From positions 1-24,953 of the forward strand of contig JAUCBJ010008778.1 in NCBI GenBank assembly GCA_032718475.1: a DNA stretch of 24,953 nucleotides, read 5' to 3'. Position 1 is the stretch's first letter; each line of letters starts with the position of its first letter. The notes beneath the pieces were generated by a model. The model saw only the letters and a program-made list of their open reading frames with translations. It had not been told where the DNA came from and made no database searches. The position numbers and the translations under genes are program-made. This DNA comes from Nemertoderma westbladi (lineage: Eukaryota > Xenacoelomorpha > Nemertodermatida > Nemertodermatidae). Shown piece after piece: positions 8,128 to 17,699 of this stretch.

Positions 8128-11100
8128 CTACACTTGATGTGTGAAAATGAGCATGGGATCTGATGCGTTAGAGTTAAGATCATCAGCTGAGCGTCGCATT
8201 GGAGTCTGACAGCCAGACAATGGGTCAATGTTTGGCCTAACATGGGCTTCAACAACATGGTCCACCAAATTAGAAAAGCCAACCTTAGGGACGTTGCTGT
8301 AATCGAGGTCTTCCTCTATTTCATGGTTACCTGCATGTCTCCTGACTGTAGAATCATCTATATTTTGGACCAATGGTATACCCTTATCGTCATGATAGCC
8401 TACAGAGTTCATCTGAAATGTGTTCGTGACTGGGGTGCAAGCCCATTCCGCATACTTATTGTACATTTCCACTTCCACTTGGGCTAGATGGCAGCCATAG
8501 CTGTAAACACAGACCACCATGTATATGTGTAGGATAAATATCAGAGAAATCAGTACCAAAACTAGAAGGAAGAAACTGAAGGTGTGAGTATCAAAGCTGG
8601 GGTGTGTTCGGGAGTATTGGTCTTTCAGTATTGTTACGCTGATTAATGTGAATGCATTGTCCACGAATACCACAGTCAACACTGAAATAAATAAAACAAG
8701 TATATACCATTATTTTTATTAGTTCAATCTCTTTATGACTCCCCTAAATGATTCGTTTTGTAAAGTTTGAATCTTATGTAAATTGTTTAATTAACATTGT
8801 AATTTTGACATTTTTATAAATATGAACTGGAATTTTTTAAAATAGCTACCAGTACAATAAAAGTATCTCACACTCTGTGACATGACATATTTTGTATGAA
8901 ATAAACCTAATCTAAATATTAAATTTCATTCAGAATTTCAATTAATTATTAAATTCGTTATAGTTGCAGTAGTAAGTTCAAACGGCTAGGTTGATTATGG
9001 AGATTTAAGTAATATAAAACTAGTTAACATAATTTATAATGCAGTAATAATACCAAAGTCAATTATATAAAAGTCAACAGAAATACAAATTAATAGTAAA
9101 TGATGGTATGGGGGAATCTTATGGTATAGTTGGGATAATATGAATTGGAGCATTCTGAGTGCAATAAATAAATTATTTCAAATAACCTAATGTAATGTCA
9201 TAATAATAATAACATTGTAACACAATTCAATTAGTCAATTCATTCATTATGACAATTATTTATAATAATTGTTATAATAATTGTTAATTATAACAATTCA
9301 TTATTATTAAAACAAAATTTATATTATTTATTCGTTTAATTTAATATGGCAAATGCTATTAAAAGGATAGTGGGTGATATATTAAGTCGCGCTGGTGCGA
9401 ACATCAAGAAATTAATAGTGCTGTCCATACGCGAAGAATTGCAAGGTCTTCTTGGACTAGATCTGTCAGGCAATGTGCAGGACATTATAAATACAGAACT
9501 GACGACTGTATTAGAGGAAATAGTAAATGAGATGATCAAGCAACACAAACCAATGATGAATGAAATCAAGAATCTAGGCGAAAAAATGAACGACATGCAT
9601 GAGGATGTGAAAAAGCTACTGGAAAAGGTAAACAGCTCTACATATCACCAAGTTTTCAGCCTCATCATAATGGCAGTGATAGGCTACCAAAACAATACTC
9701 TTGGCTCTGCGTATTGAAAAAAAATGGGTTGATCCATGACCTTTTCAATAATTAATATTGTGGTAATATTGAAGCTAAAAGATGGAAGATGACACTGTTT
9801 GGAGAGCCAATGCGATAGTGATATGCATAATGGAACAATATGGAACATGATGAAATGTAGATAGTGAAATATGTAGATAGTGCTTGAATTTATATTGTAT
9901 TTTGGTATAACAAACATTGTGTATTATTGATATTATTATGGTAAGAACATACGAAATAAATTAAATATAAATGGTTTGAACATCCAATTAGAAAATCAGT
10001 CGAAATAAATTGCAATTAATTGTTAATTAGTCAAAATTGATGTTCTTAGGAGTTCTGAATCTTATTGCACAACTGTAATTTGATTATTAATTTGACTTGA
10101 GGTATAAAGATAACATGTGGTTAAAACGAATGGTGTCTTAATGTCCAAATTTAATTGAGCATTTTGTTGGAGTATTATCTTTGCTGTTTCTAGATGTATA
10201 TATATAATCCTACTTAATAATATAATAATGTTTAGTAATTATCATAACAATATTGATCAAATCTAACAATATTGTGAAAAAAAATGTGATACCTGTAACG
10301 TTTAGTAAATGTCTTAAATCTATAATATAATAATGTCTAGTAATTATCATAACAATATTGATCAAATGTAACAAAATTGTGAAAAAAAAATGTGATACCT
10401 GTAACGTTTAGTAAATGTCTTAAATCAAGTCAAGTTCAATAAAGCTGAACATGGGTTTATCTGTCTACTTCATAGTCGAGTTCCTTATGTATGGGCCTTT
10501 AGTCTGTATGTCAGATGACACTAACTTGTGGACAAATTTTCTCAATGCTCATGGTTTCAGTTAAACCATTTATAATATGGAGTCATAAAGTGACAACAAT
10601 AAATCAAAGTGGAAATGGAATAAAGTGTTTTGTGTAGAAATTTTTTGCAATTGTTACTAATTTGTAATTATAGTAATTTGTAAAAGCATCTGTTTCTTTT
10701 CTAAATAAATCTCGTAATCTTTTATTTCAAAGCTGTAAATATATGCAATTTTTTAGGTGCAACAGTAAGTATATTTTGATAAAGATATCAATAGAAACAA
10801 TATAATTAATGCAAATAATGGAATTGTCAGGGAAAAACCACGCCCTCACATAAAGTAACCCATGAATGTGTACTTCTGATTCAGAATCCTATATTATTTA
10901 AATTATTAATTATAATCCAAACCAAATATTTTATAAGTATACCTGTATAAAGAATCTGACACTGCCTACATACTTAGAACCAACTACTTACTTAATGGCA
11001 CCCATGTTTTGAAATATTTTTTCCTCTCAGTCAGACAGCCAATGACGAGAAGCAGAGATGTGAACAGGACACCCAGATACATCATAACACTGAGAGCGCA

Positions 11101-12121
11101 TACCACTAGACTACCCATTATGACGTTCTCTTGGAAAGACATAAATTCTTTCTTCGTCATATTGGAACTCTCCATATGTAGTACATCGTTTGTCATTGAG
11201 TAGTAGCCACTGTACTCCTTCAGCAAGTCATTATCATGGCTCGATTGCTTGACAATTACCTAAAAATTGTTAATTATAAAACTGGTGTTGAAAAATAGAA
11301 TAGCCATTATAGTTCAAGTAACACTACATTGTATGGAATGTAATGCCAACTAAAGAAAGACTATGAGGTTGCAATATAGAACAAAATCATGTTAATGACT
11401 GATAATTCGTTTCTTTCTAATACAACTATATTAATTTATTCATATGGATTATATATGTATATAGATATAAATAATGCAACAGTCTCTTCTCGATGCATGT
11501 TATTGCCTAATTAAGACCCACTAGTCCATCTGCGAGAAACGAATGATGGGCTTTTCCACCATTCACAGCACTACTACATATGGGGTCTGGAGAACCATGA
11601 TCCAGTCTTTCATTTGCAAAATGGGTGATAGTGTATATATAGCATGAAGCATGCAGACTCTGCACTCTGGTAAAAGCAGATTAACTTGAAAGCCAAGGAC
11701 TGTGTTCGAAGATTTAAGATGGTCCTGAGAGGGCAAGTTCTACCATGTTCTTGCTATACAAATAACTAAAATTTATTTGTGTAAATGTATAGTCCCTATA
11801 TGAAAACTTTTTAATATTTATAAAACTTTATTTATAACTTAATATATCTATAATGCAACGGCTTAGTTCTAGAAGTCACCAGTTTTAGAAAGGTGTCCAA
11901 AAAACAAGTCTATGACTTATCCGACTTACACAGCTTGCATAGCATCCATGTTCATCCATGGAAAATCATTGGTATGCACATAATACATTGTCCCACCAAG
12001 AGATTTCTGCCACAGATGATGACCACATACTTACCTCACGTCTCAGGGATTTAGTTAAGGGACCATATGTTCTCGTGATTCTAGCCCTTACAACTGCACC
12101 ATTCTTCTGGTTAAAACCCAT
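8128..12121 (-). CDS. Three-exon multipass membrane protein, 302 aa
   Basis: Coding exons are 12121-12035 (29 codons, phase 0 end), 11259-10992 (89 codons plus one base) and 8681-8128 (to TAG). Splice sites are strong: donor GAG|GTAAGT after 12035, acceptor TTTTTAG before 11259, donor TTAA|GTAAGT after 10992, acceptor TTATTTCAG before 8681. The split codon A|TG restores the frame exactly. The ATG (GCGATGG, good context) is the only start, with an in-frame stop 30 bases upstream. The protein has a polar, basic N-terminal ~72 residues with an N-glycosylation sequon (NMT, residues 62-64). Three hydrophobic segments follow at about 75-105 (31 residues, could hold a kink or two passes), 116-137 and 153-178, then a polar acidic tail from about 185. 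The topology recalls small MARVEL/DUF4728-type insect and invertebrate membrane proteins, but I see no diagnostic motif. The function is unknown and it probably sits in a cell membrane. A plus-strand frame lies in intron 2. Confidence 0.75.
9252..9272. repeat. AT palindrome upstream of the intronic frame
   Basis: ACAATTATT (9252-9260) and AATAATTGT (9264-9272) are exact complements around TAT. Several near-copies of ATAATTGTTA follow to about 9298. It lies 75 bases before the ATG at 9346, but no regulatory role can be shown. Confidence 0.45.
9346..9717 (+). CDS. Uncharacterised 123-aa helical protein encoded inside an intron, antisense to the host gene
   Basis: A complete intronless frame from ATG (context AATATGG, A at -3 and G at +4) to TGA. 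The peptide is almost entirely predicted helix, with amphipathic and heptad-like spacing from about residue 10 to 95 (for example VLEEIVNEMIKQ and MNDMHEDVKKLLEKV). A short hydrophobic segment, FSLIIMAVIGY, lies near the end. It contains no Cys. Codon use looks ordered rather than the run of Phe/Ile/Tyr codons seen in chance frames here. AATAAA at 9955-9960 would serve as a polyadenylation signal about 235 bases after the stop. It sits within intron 2 of the minus-strand membrane-protein gene, so it would be a nested antisense gene. Family unknown; it could be a lineage-restricted gene or the remnant of a transposon ORF. Confidence 0.55.
   Translation: MANAIKRIVGDILSRAGANIKKLIVLSIREELQGLLGLDLSGNVQDIINTELTTVLEEIVNEMIKQHKPMMNEIKNLGEKMNDMHEDVKKLLEKVNSSTYHQVFSLIIMAVIGYQNNTLGSAY
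9955..9960 (+). promoter_or_regulatory. Candidate polyadenylation signal AATAAA for the intronic frame
   Basis: First AATAAA downstream of the stop at 9717 in the sense orientation. In this AT-rich setting the hexamer is common, so this is weak support. Confidence 0.3.
10216..10426. repeat. Tandem duplication, about 105 bp x 2
   Basis: Copy 1 (10216-10320) and copy 2 (10321-10426) share nearly every base, including GTGATACCTGTAACGTTTAG and the end CTTAAATC. They differ at a few substitutions and one extra A in a poly-A run. Both lie within intron 2 of the minus-strand gene. Confidence 0.85.
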
Positions 12122-12599
12122 CGCTAGTGAATATCTGCATACCTTCCACTAATAAATTGGATATATCCTAGCCAGGATCAGCACAGCATGGCCATTAGGC
12201 ATAGAATTTATCTCTTTTAATTCTAGGAAAGGCTGTGTGTGTTGGTTAGTTGTTTCTTTGTAACTGATTCACATAATTGATTTAGTCTTTTGTATTCCAG
12301 GAAAATCTGCAGGCAAGATTAGTTGAGTTGAGCTATAAACCTCTGAGTACCACAAACTCATAACCATATCAAGAGCCTGTTGCAGATGTACAAGTGAAAA
12401 AATGAAAATTATATTTTACGGCCCTCGTTCTATTATTTCAAAATCACTCGTACCGTGACGCTATGATGTGCTATTTTATGAACAATGATGTATATAGTTA
12501 TATTAGCATTGAGATTTAATTTATCACTGTTCTTGTAATTCCTAGGTGAATCAGCCATACATACACCATGTCCTAGTACAGAGTATCGTTATTCAGGTT

Positions 12600-13005
12600 C
12601 ATGCCCCCCCCCCCCCAAATTTTTCTACAAATCTTAATGAGATTGCATGAAATTTGAAACATAGATAGTTTCACCTCCCTCCTCCTCCGTGGGTGAGCCA
12701 GAATTTTTATTTTTTGCTTTTAATATTTAGCTACAAGTGTTTGAAAAAGGTGTCTCCGACGATATTGCCCCAGATACACTGCAGTTATTCTTCAATCGTA
12801 CAGTGATTTGTTGATACTGTTAGAGAGCTGGCATGCAAGGATTCCAAATATGTAACATAATCTGAATTTCGTTGAAAAATAAGTGAGATACGGGCATTCA
12901 AAATTTGCATGGTTTCGCAATTGCGCGAGGCTATTTTATTATATTTAATAAATACACCATATTCTGGAACATTATATTTATTTCAGGAGTAGCTATGCAA
13001 TAGTA
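12600..13005. repeat. Dispersed repeat block, copy A (starts with a 13-base C run)
   Basis: A poly-C run (12604-12616) is followed by sequence shared with blocks at 20288-20440 and 24026-24400. Shared words include AAATTTTTCTACAAATCTT, TGAAATTTGAAACA, TTTGCTTTTAATATTTAGCT, GGCATGCAA.GATT and ATTTAATAAATACAC. This copy lacks the TGTCATTTTCTGATGACA start and any LINE sequence. Order and orientation match copies at 20 and 24 kb, so these are diverged members of one family. Confidence 0.6.
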
Positions 13006-13204
13006 TTACAAAGCAAGTTATACCAAGGAAAACAGTTACAGGTGGTTTATCTTGATAGTTAGTAAAGGCTGTTTTTTTTACATTTAACTAACTATAACGA
13101 TTGACGTATTTAAAATTCTTATTAATTAAATTCTTTCACATATTATTGAGTGGGATCCACTGATCGATCGTATATTGTTACTTATGAAATTTCAACAAAA
13201 GTAC

Positions 13205-13282
13205 TATATTAACGCAGGTAGATATAAAATTATATTAACGCAGGTAGATCTAAAACTATATTAACGCATGTAGATGTAAACA
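13205..13282. repeat. Tandem repeat, 26 bp x 3
   Basis: Three head-to-tail units (13205-13230, 13231-13256, 13257-13282) begin TATATTAACGCAGGTAGAT and differ at only a few positions. Confidence 0.85.
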
Positions 13283-13943
13283 CCTAAATCTGAATTCACA
13301 CCAAATTTCAAGATTCATAGGATCACAGGTTTTAATATGTTAGGTCCTGATACTCAAATAAAGTGAAACTTTTTAATTCTCTCTAGGAACATCCCACATT
13401 CTACAATCTACCTTTTATTAATTTCTACAAAATAATATTAATATAGCGAACTCATAGAATTGCTTCATACTAAGCAGCTCGTTTATTTAAGACAATATGC
13501 AAGATGGATGAATAGCAATGTTTTTGCTTTCATTGCCAGGGAACGCAATTTATTTTCTGGAATTGCTCTGTCATTGGTAATACGCCACCTAGTGGTCAAT
13601 AACGCAATAGAGATGTTGCATTACCGGTACCGTACCGAACAAGTCTGAAGCATAGTTACTTTCAGTTTCAATTTAGCCAATAGCTGTTGTTCATGGTAGG
13701 TGGTTCATGGTCTACCTTACTATGGTGGCGTCAAGTTGTCTGCCAGTTCCTTATTAAATGTTATTATCTAAATTTTTTTGTTTGAAATCCGGTACCAGTA
13801 GTTGAGATAGTTCATAATTAATAGTTAAGGTACGGTAACAGTACTAGTAACTAATTAATGTAAATAATTATACAGTAGTAGCAAGGCGATTTATTAGAAG
13901 ACGACGTCCTTATTTCAGAATTGTCACTCTTATGCAATAGACA

Positions 13944-14140
13944 AACATTATTTAAGGTCGAATTTAGTACATTGACAAAAGTGATAGTTTAGTAGTTTAT
14001 TAATGTTAATAATAATAATATCTAGGCTGATCCTAAATCCATAATATTATATTTATACTGTATTATATATTTAGGCCTACATTTTATGTTAGATTTTATG
14101 TTGATACTGTATGTAGTTAATATATTTATTGATTATTTAT
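13944..14140. repeat. Direct repeat, left copy
   Basis: Matches 14499-14682 with small indels. Shared words include GAATTTAGTACATTGA, AAAGTGATAGTTTAGTAG, TACTGTATTATATATTTAGG and GTAGTTAATATATTTAT. The two copies are offset by 555 bases and flank a purine-rich open frame. No conserved TG...CA ends, primer site or target duplication was found, so LTRs are not supported; a tandem segmental duplication is simpler. Confidence 0.75.
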
Positions 14141-14171
14141 ATTTATTATTTATTTGTATTATAATACAATA

Positions 14172-14510
14172 ATGGAAAAGGTCCAAAGTAGAGTGAAATG
14201 AAGAGATGAAAGTAGTGAGGAGGACTGGCAAGATTGCATTGAAGAGTTTGGGGAAAGGGATGAGAGAAGATTGGAGGAGGAGATGGTGGTGGTAGCAATT
14301 AGAGACGAAGAGACGGCGAGAGGGAGGGATGAGTCGGGAGCGATGGGGAGAGTGGAGACGGCGAGAGGGAGGGAGGAGTCAGGAGCGATGGGGGGAGTGG
14401 AGACGGCGAGAGGGAGGGAGGAGTCGGGAGCAATGGTGGAGCAGGTGGAAGAGGTGTGGCACCACTACCAGCTGCAAATGATCGGTGCGAGGGAGCAGAA
14501 CATTGTTTAA
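14172..14510 (+). pseudogene. Glu/Arg/Gly-rich frame with 15-residue repeats, interrupted by one TGA
   Basis: From ATG at 14172 (MEKVQSRVK) a single in-frame TGA at 14199-14201 interrupts a frame that otherwise continues to TAA at 14508-14510. If the TGA is respected, the longest product starts at ATG 14271 (79 residues). The region between (RDESSEEDWQDCIEEF) is acidic and protein-like. The centre holds three copies of ETARGREESGAMGGV encoded by a 45-base minisatellite. The stop codon lies inside the right-hand direct repeat. GC content is much higher than in the flanking repeats. Family unknown; it could be a gene remnant or a purine-rich tandem array that is open by chance. Confidence 0.35.
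14310..14444. repeat. Minisatellite, 45 bp x 3
   Basis: Units at 14310-14354, 14355-14399 and 14400-14444 begin GAGACGGCGAGAGGGAGGGA. They are in frame (15 codons each) and almost purely purine on the plus strand. Confidence 0.9.
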
Positions 14511-14682
14511 GTTAGAATTTAGTACATTGATAAAAGTGATAGTTTAGTAGTTTATTAATGTTAATAATATATAGCCGATCCTAAATATTACCCATAATAT
14601 TATATTAATACTGTATTATATATTTAGGGCAATATTTTATGTTTGTTGATACTGTAGTTAATATATTTATTTTTTTATTTTA
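14499..14682. repeat. Direct repeat, right copy
   Basis: Right-hand partner of 13944-14140. It starts with AACATTGTTTAAG, which contains the stop codon of the purine-rich frame. The left copy has AACATTATTTAAG at the equivalent place, suggesting that the left copy also once followed the end of a similar frame. Confidence 0.75.
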
Positions 14683-14786
14683 TATGGTTAATTAATTCCC
14701 TATTTGGCCGTTAAAAGAGGCTGTATGTCTAATAGGACACATTTATGAGTAAAGTTGCACTTTACTGTATGCCTAACAAATTTAGA

Positions 14787-14840
14787 TTTTTTCATTTACA
14801 TTTTAATTTGAACTTTTTTCATTTACATTTTAATTTGAAC
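14787..14840. repeat. Tandem duplication, 27 bp x 2
   Basis: Two identical units of TTTTTTCATTTACATTTTAA plus seven more bases, at 14787-14813 and 14814-14840. They create a repeated peptide in the 14745-14972 frame, which I do not consider a gene. Confidence 0.85.
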
Positions 14841-15630
14841 TTAGCCTATTACCAGTATTGTATTGGTTGTATATTCTATGATTATATTATATTAGAGATG
14901 TTTCATAAAGTTAAAAATGAGAAGCTTCTGCAAGGGTGTGCAGTGCAGAAAGGGCAGTTTTTACTTCAGTAACTCAAAGGCGACAAATAAACATATGTAA
15001 AGATCGTAGATTTCTGAAGTCTTGTCCTACCTGCTATAAGTTCTTTGATGCCTCAACCTTGACGCGGCATCAAAAAGAAATCTATCTCAAGTGTTAACTA
15101 ACACCTTGCTACAAACATCATATACACTTGTAAATTTACTGGTTGTAAATTCAAAATTCTGGAACATCACAAATAACTTTCGAAAATTTTGTAGAATTGC
15201 ATAGGTGGTGCATCACTAGGTAGCCAAATTGTAACTTGTAGCTTTTTTAATGCATTATAGATTATTATAGATATTATGAAATTAGATACTACTAAATTCA
15301 GAAATTGACTAAATTATATTAAATGGCAAACTTAATGCCACTGGTGGTAATGCATAAGCCTGGAATGGCCTGGAAAATTCTATCATCTAGCCACCTGTTT
15401 GTGTATAAGCCATGGCATGGCTGGCCCCCTGGACCTTCTTCTAAAACCACTATCCGAAAGTACGAAACATATCCATCCCCGCAACCAGGTTTCACATAGA
15501 CTTTTGGGTGGTGGTCGCAATGAGGAACCTTGGTGGACTGTTGTACAGTTTAATTATTAACTATAATTAATTAACTAAAAAATTAACTTAAATTATTATT
15601 AACACAGTTTAAAAAACCTGTGAGATATCC

Positions 15631-16136
15631 ATGTGCCTGTCCATACATCCCAAATTATGGACTTCATTCTCATGGGTATCTCTACTTATGAGACTGACAC
15701 AGACGAGAATGAAAAGGTTTCTGCTGCAAAAACTACTTAGCCAAGTATGTCTCATAGAAGCTCACACCCTCCTAATATATACTAACACCAGTGGCGAAGT
15801 GATGCTCCTACTTGTCACCAAGTGGGCAATACCAGCAGACATTATCGTTAGAAACGTTGAACTAAACGGTGATGTGTTTCAGTTTGCTTTAGTGGGGACT
15901 ATACCTGTTCTACATGTACCACCCACTCGGAAGGCGTGGTGTAGTGCGGACGTTACTGTTTGTTTCGGAATTCCTATTCCAAGTGCCCCCCCCCAGCATC
16001 TTGGATTACTAAGTACAACCTGGCACCAGGTCATCAGGATGTCTGTGTGGAGCGTCAGATTGCCAAGTCTGGGAGACTTCCATCAATAACACCCCAAAGT
16101 GCTCTATGGGAGTGCAGGCCAATGACTTGTACATAA
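15631..16136 (+). pseudogene. Coding-like fragment with Cys/His-rich stretch, frame unclear
   Basis: All three plus frames are partly open and the region is GC-richer than its flanks. One frame is open for 152 codons (15631-16089). A second frame (15657-16136) looks more protein-like in patches: MGISTYETDTDENEKVSAAK at its start, then DYTCSTCTTHSEGVV, TAG at 15942-15944, and CGRYCLFRNSYSKCPPP, with Cys/His spacing like a zinc knuckle. It is interrupted by several stops. The two-frame pattern suggests an old pseudogene with indels. A run of nine Cs (15987-15995) is a candidate slippage site. The family is not recognised; it may belong with the zinc-finger-like fragment that follows. Confidence 0.3.
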
Positions 16137-16329
16137 ATGCTACATTTCATCATAGCCTAAACAGCGTTCTTAATAAACGCACTGTTAAACACTGTGTCAA
16201 ACTTTGATTTGACAGATATATGTGTGATTGTAGTGGAAGCTGCCCAGTCATTGATACCATCAGTGATTGAGGCTTCACTTGTTGGTGCTGGATTATTGCC
16301 ACCAACCCAGAACACCCACATCTCAGTAA

Positions 16330-16665
16330 AGGACTCCAGCCAGTGACCTTCTGGCTTTAGCTGATGAGTCACTGGAACTAACACTTGCAAATGAGGTGGA
16401 ATATAATACTACCAGTACCATAGTTGTTGAAGATGATAGTGACTCTGACATCTTCAATCTACCAGAACCACAAACCGAACCATCCTCATGAGTAACATTT
16501 ACTGCATTAAAAGTGATACCATGCAACCAACGCAAGTCATTTATTTGCGAAACTTGTGGTAAAAAATATATATAGGTAGTTAAGTTATATGACATTAACC
16601 ATGGAGGTATTTCTGCCCTCCAAAGGCAAAGGCACGTAACTACAAATTTTGCAGTTTTGAGTTAA
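16330..16665 (+). pseudogene. Acidic plus zinc-finger-like fragment with in-frame stops
   Basis: One frame, entered after TAA at 16327-16329, encodes PASDLLALADESLELTLANE and an acidic stretch (IVVEDDSDSDIF), then TGA at 16489-16491. It continues in the same frame to RKSFICETCGKKY, TAG at 16573-16575, and ALQRQRHVTT before TAA at 16663. FICETCGKKY is the classic first half of a C2H2 zinc finger (F-x-C-x2-C-G-K). His residues follow in the same frame, but with unusual spacing. An acidic region before C2H2 fingers fits a decayed transcription-factor-like gene. Two in-frame stops argue against function. The last 30 bases before the final part recur inverted at 17133-17162. Confidence 0.4.
16612..16641. 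repeat. Inverted repeat arm (partner 17133-17162)
   Basis: The 30 bases starting TCTGCCCTCCAAAGGCAAAG are 28/30 identical to the complement of 17133-17162. The similarity stops sharply on both sides. Confidence 0.8.
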
Positions 16666-17132
16666 TAGCACAAAATTAAGCACATACTTCTAAGCTATCA
16701 TCTGATATATCAATGACTACCATTGGTGGTTGTTAGACATTTTTATTTGAAATTTACCTAACTCGATTATAGCGAAATTTGGTGTTATTACAAAGTCAAA
16801 AGCACCGAAGTCATATTACAAAGTCAAAAGAATGTAATACAGACAATTTTAAATATTTTGTGAGTATGTCATTCTGCCATTGTATCCGTTTTCTTTTTCA
16901 TGTGGGTACTGCCAGACTACATAAGGAAAAAACACTTAACCGAGTTTAAGTGGCCTCGTTAGGCTCTACAGCCATATGGATATGTACGAAAAGTATAACA
17001 AAAAACGTATCAGAGTATGCTCTATCCAATGATATATAACACACATCTAGTAGCTACACCATACTAAAAGCGCATACAAAAAACATTTGGGGCTTGATAT
17101 CTCAGAATGAGGTTTTAGAATGAGGTTTTTTG

Positions 17133-17162
17133 AGTTACGTGCCTTTACCTTTTGAGGGCAGA
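17133..17162. repeat. Inverted repeat arm (partner 16612-16641)
   Basis: Starts AGTTACGTGCCTTTACCTTT; complement of the arm at 16612-16641 with two mismatches. The sequence between the arms (about 490 bases) shows no recognisable gene. Confidence 0.8.
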
Positions 17163-17539
17163 TTTGCCCTATTGAGAAACTGCTACAGCTTCCCAATGGC
17201 AGGGCAAAACCTCCAACCAGGACCATGGTTGAGAACCGAAGTGTCATATTTAGTAGACCACCTACCATTTAGTATAACAAGCTCCATTGATGAAGTTATT
17301 TTTATAGAATATAACTAAGAAATTAACATTTCAAGAAAATATGAAATTTAATTTAAATATATCAATTAATTAAAACCAAGCAGTAATGTTATACTGGTGG
17401 CCGGGCTTCCTGCTTAAAACGACGTAATAACACACACTACTTGTGGCTCTGTTATGTCCGTGCGTAAAACCAAGCAGTAAAACACACTCTAAAACAATAC
17501 TGTAATAATTTAAAAATCATCAACTTTTGTTGAACTCCC

Positions 17540-17690
17540 AAATACACATCATATTAATGTAAAATCATTTACATTTGGAATAGAGATATTTTTACTTCAT
17601 AGCGTGTAAGTACGAATTTTTATTTTTTTGCTGTGATTATTTAGCTGCAAACGTTAAAAAAAGTATCTTATTAACTGTATATAAAGAAGA
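17540..17690. repeat. Dispersed repeat block, copy B (short)
   Basis: GAATTTTTATTTTTTTGCTG followed by ATTATTTAGCTGCAA and GTTAAAAAAAGTATCT closely resembles copy A at 12700-12760 (GAATTTTTATTTTTTGCTTT, ATATTTAGCTACAAGTG). It lies immediately before the LINE reverse transcriptase. Confidence 0.45.
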
Positions 17691-17699
17691 GACTCCACA

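Noticed and set aside
8242-8487. 81-codon plus-strand open frame
   Set aside because: Shadow of exon 3 of the minus-strand gene, which joins its upstream exon in phase.
11958-12152. 64-codon plus-strand open frame
   Set aside because: It overlaps exon 1 of the minus-strand membrane-protein gene, whose splice phase and start context are much better supported; the plus frame is a shadow.
13944-14682. Direct repeats as LTRs of a small LTR retrotransposon
   Set aside because: No TG...CA ends, primer-binding site, polypurine tract at the expected place, target duplication or gag/pol sequence.
14745-14972. 75-codon frame with a repeated peptide
   Set aside because: The repeat is only the translation of a 27-bp DNA duplication; the rest has the Phe/Tyr/Ile-rich look of chance AT-rich frames.
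2514-16491. Reassigned genetic code with TGA as Trp
   Set aside because: The clean genes use TGG for Trp, other stop types and frameshifts also occur in the broken frames, and the intronic frame at 9346-9717 ends with TGA as a normal stop.
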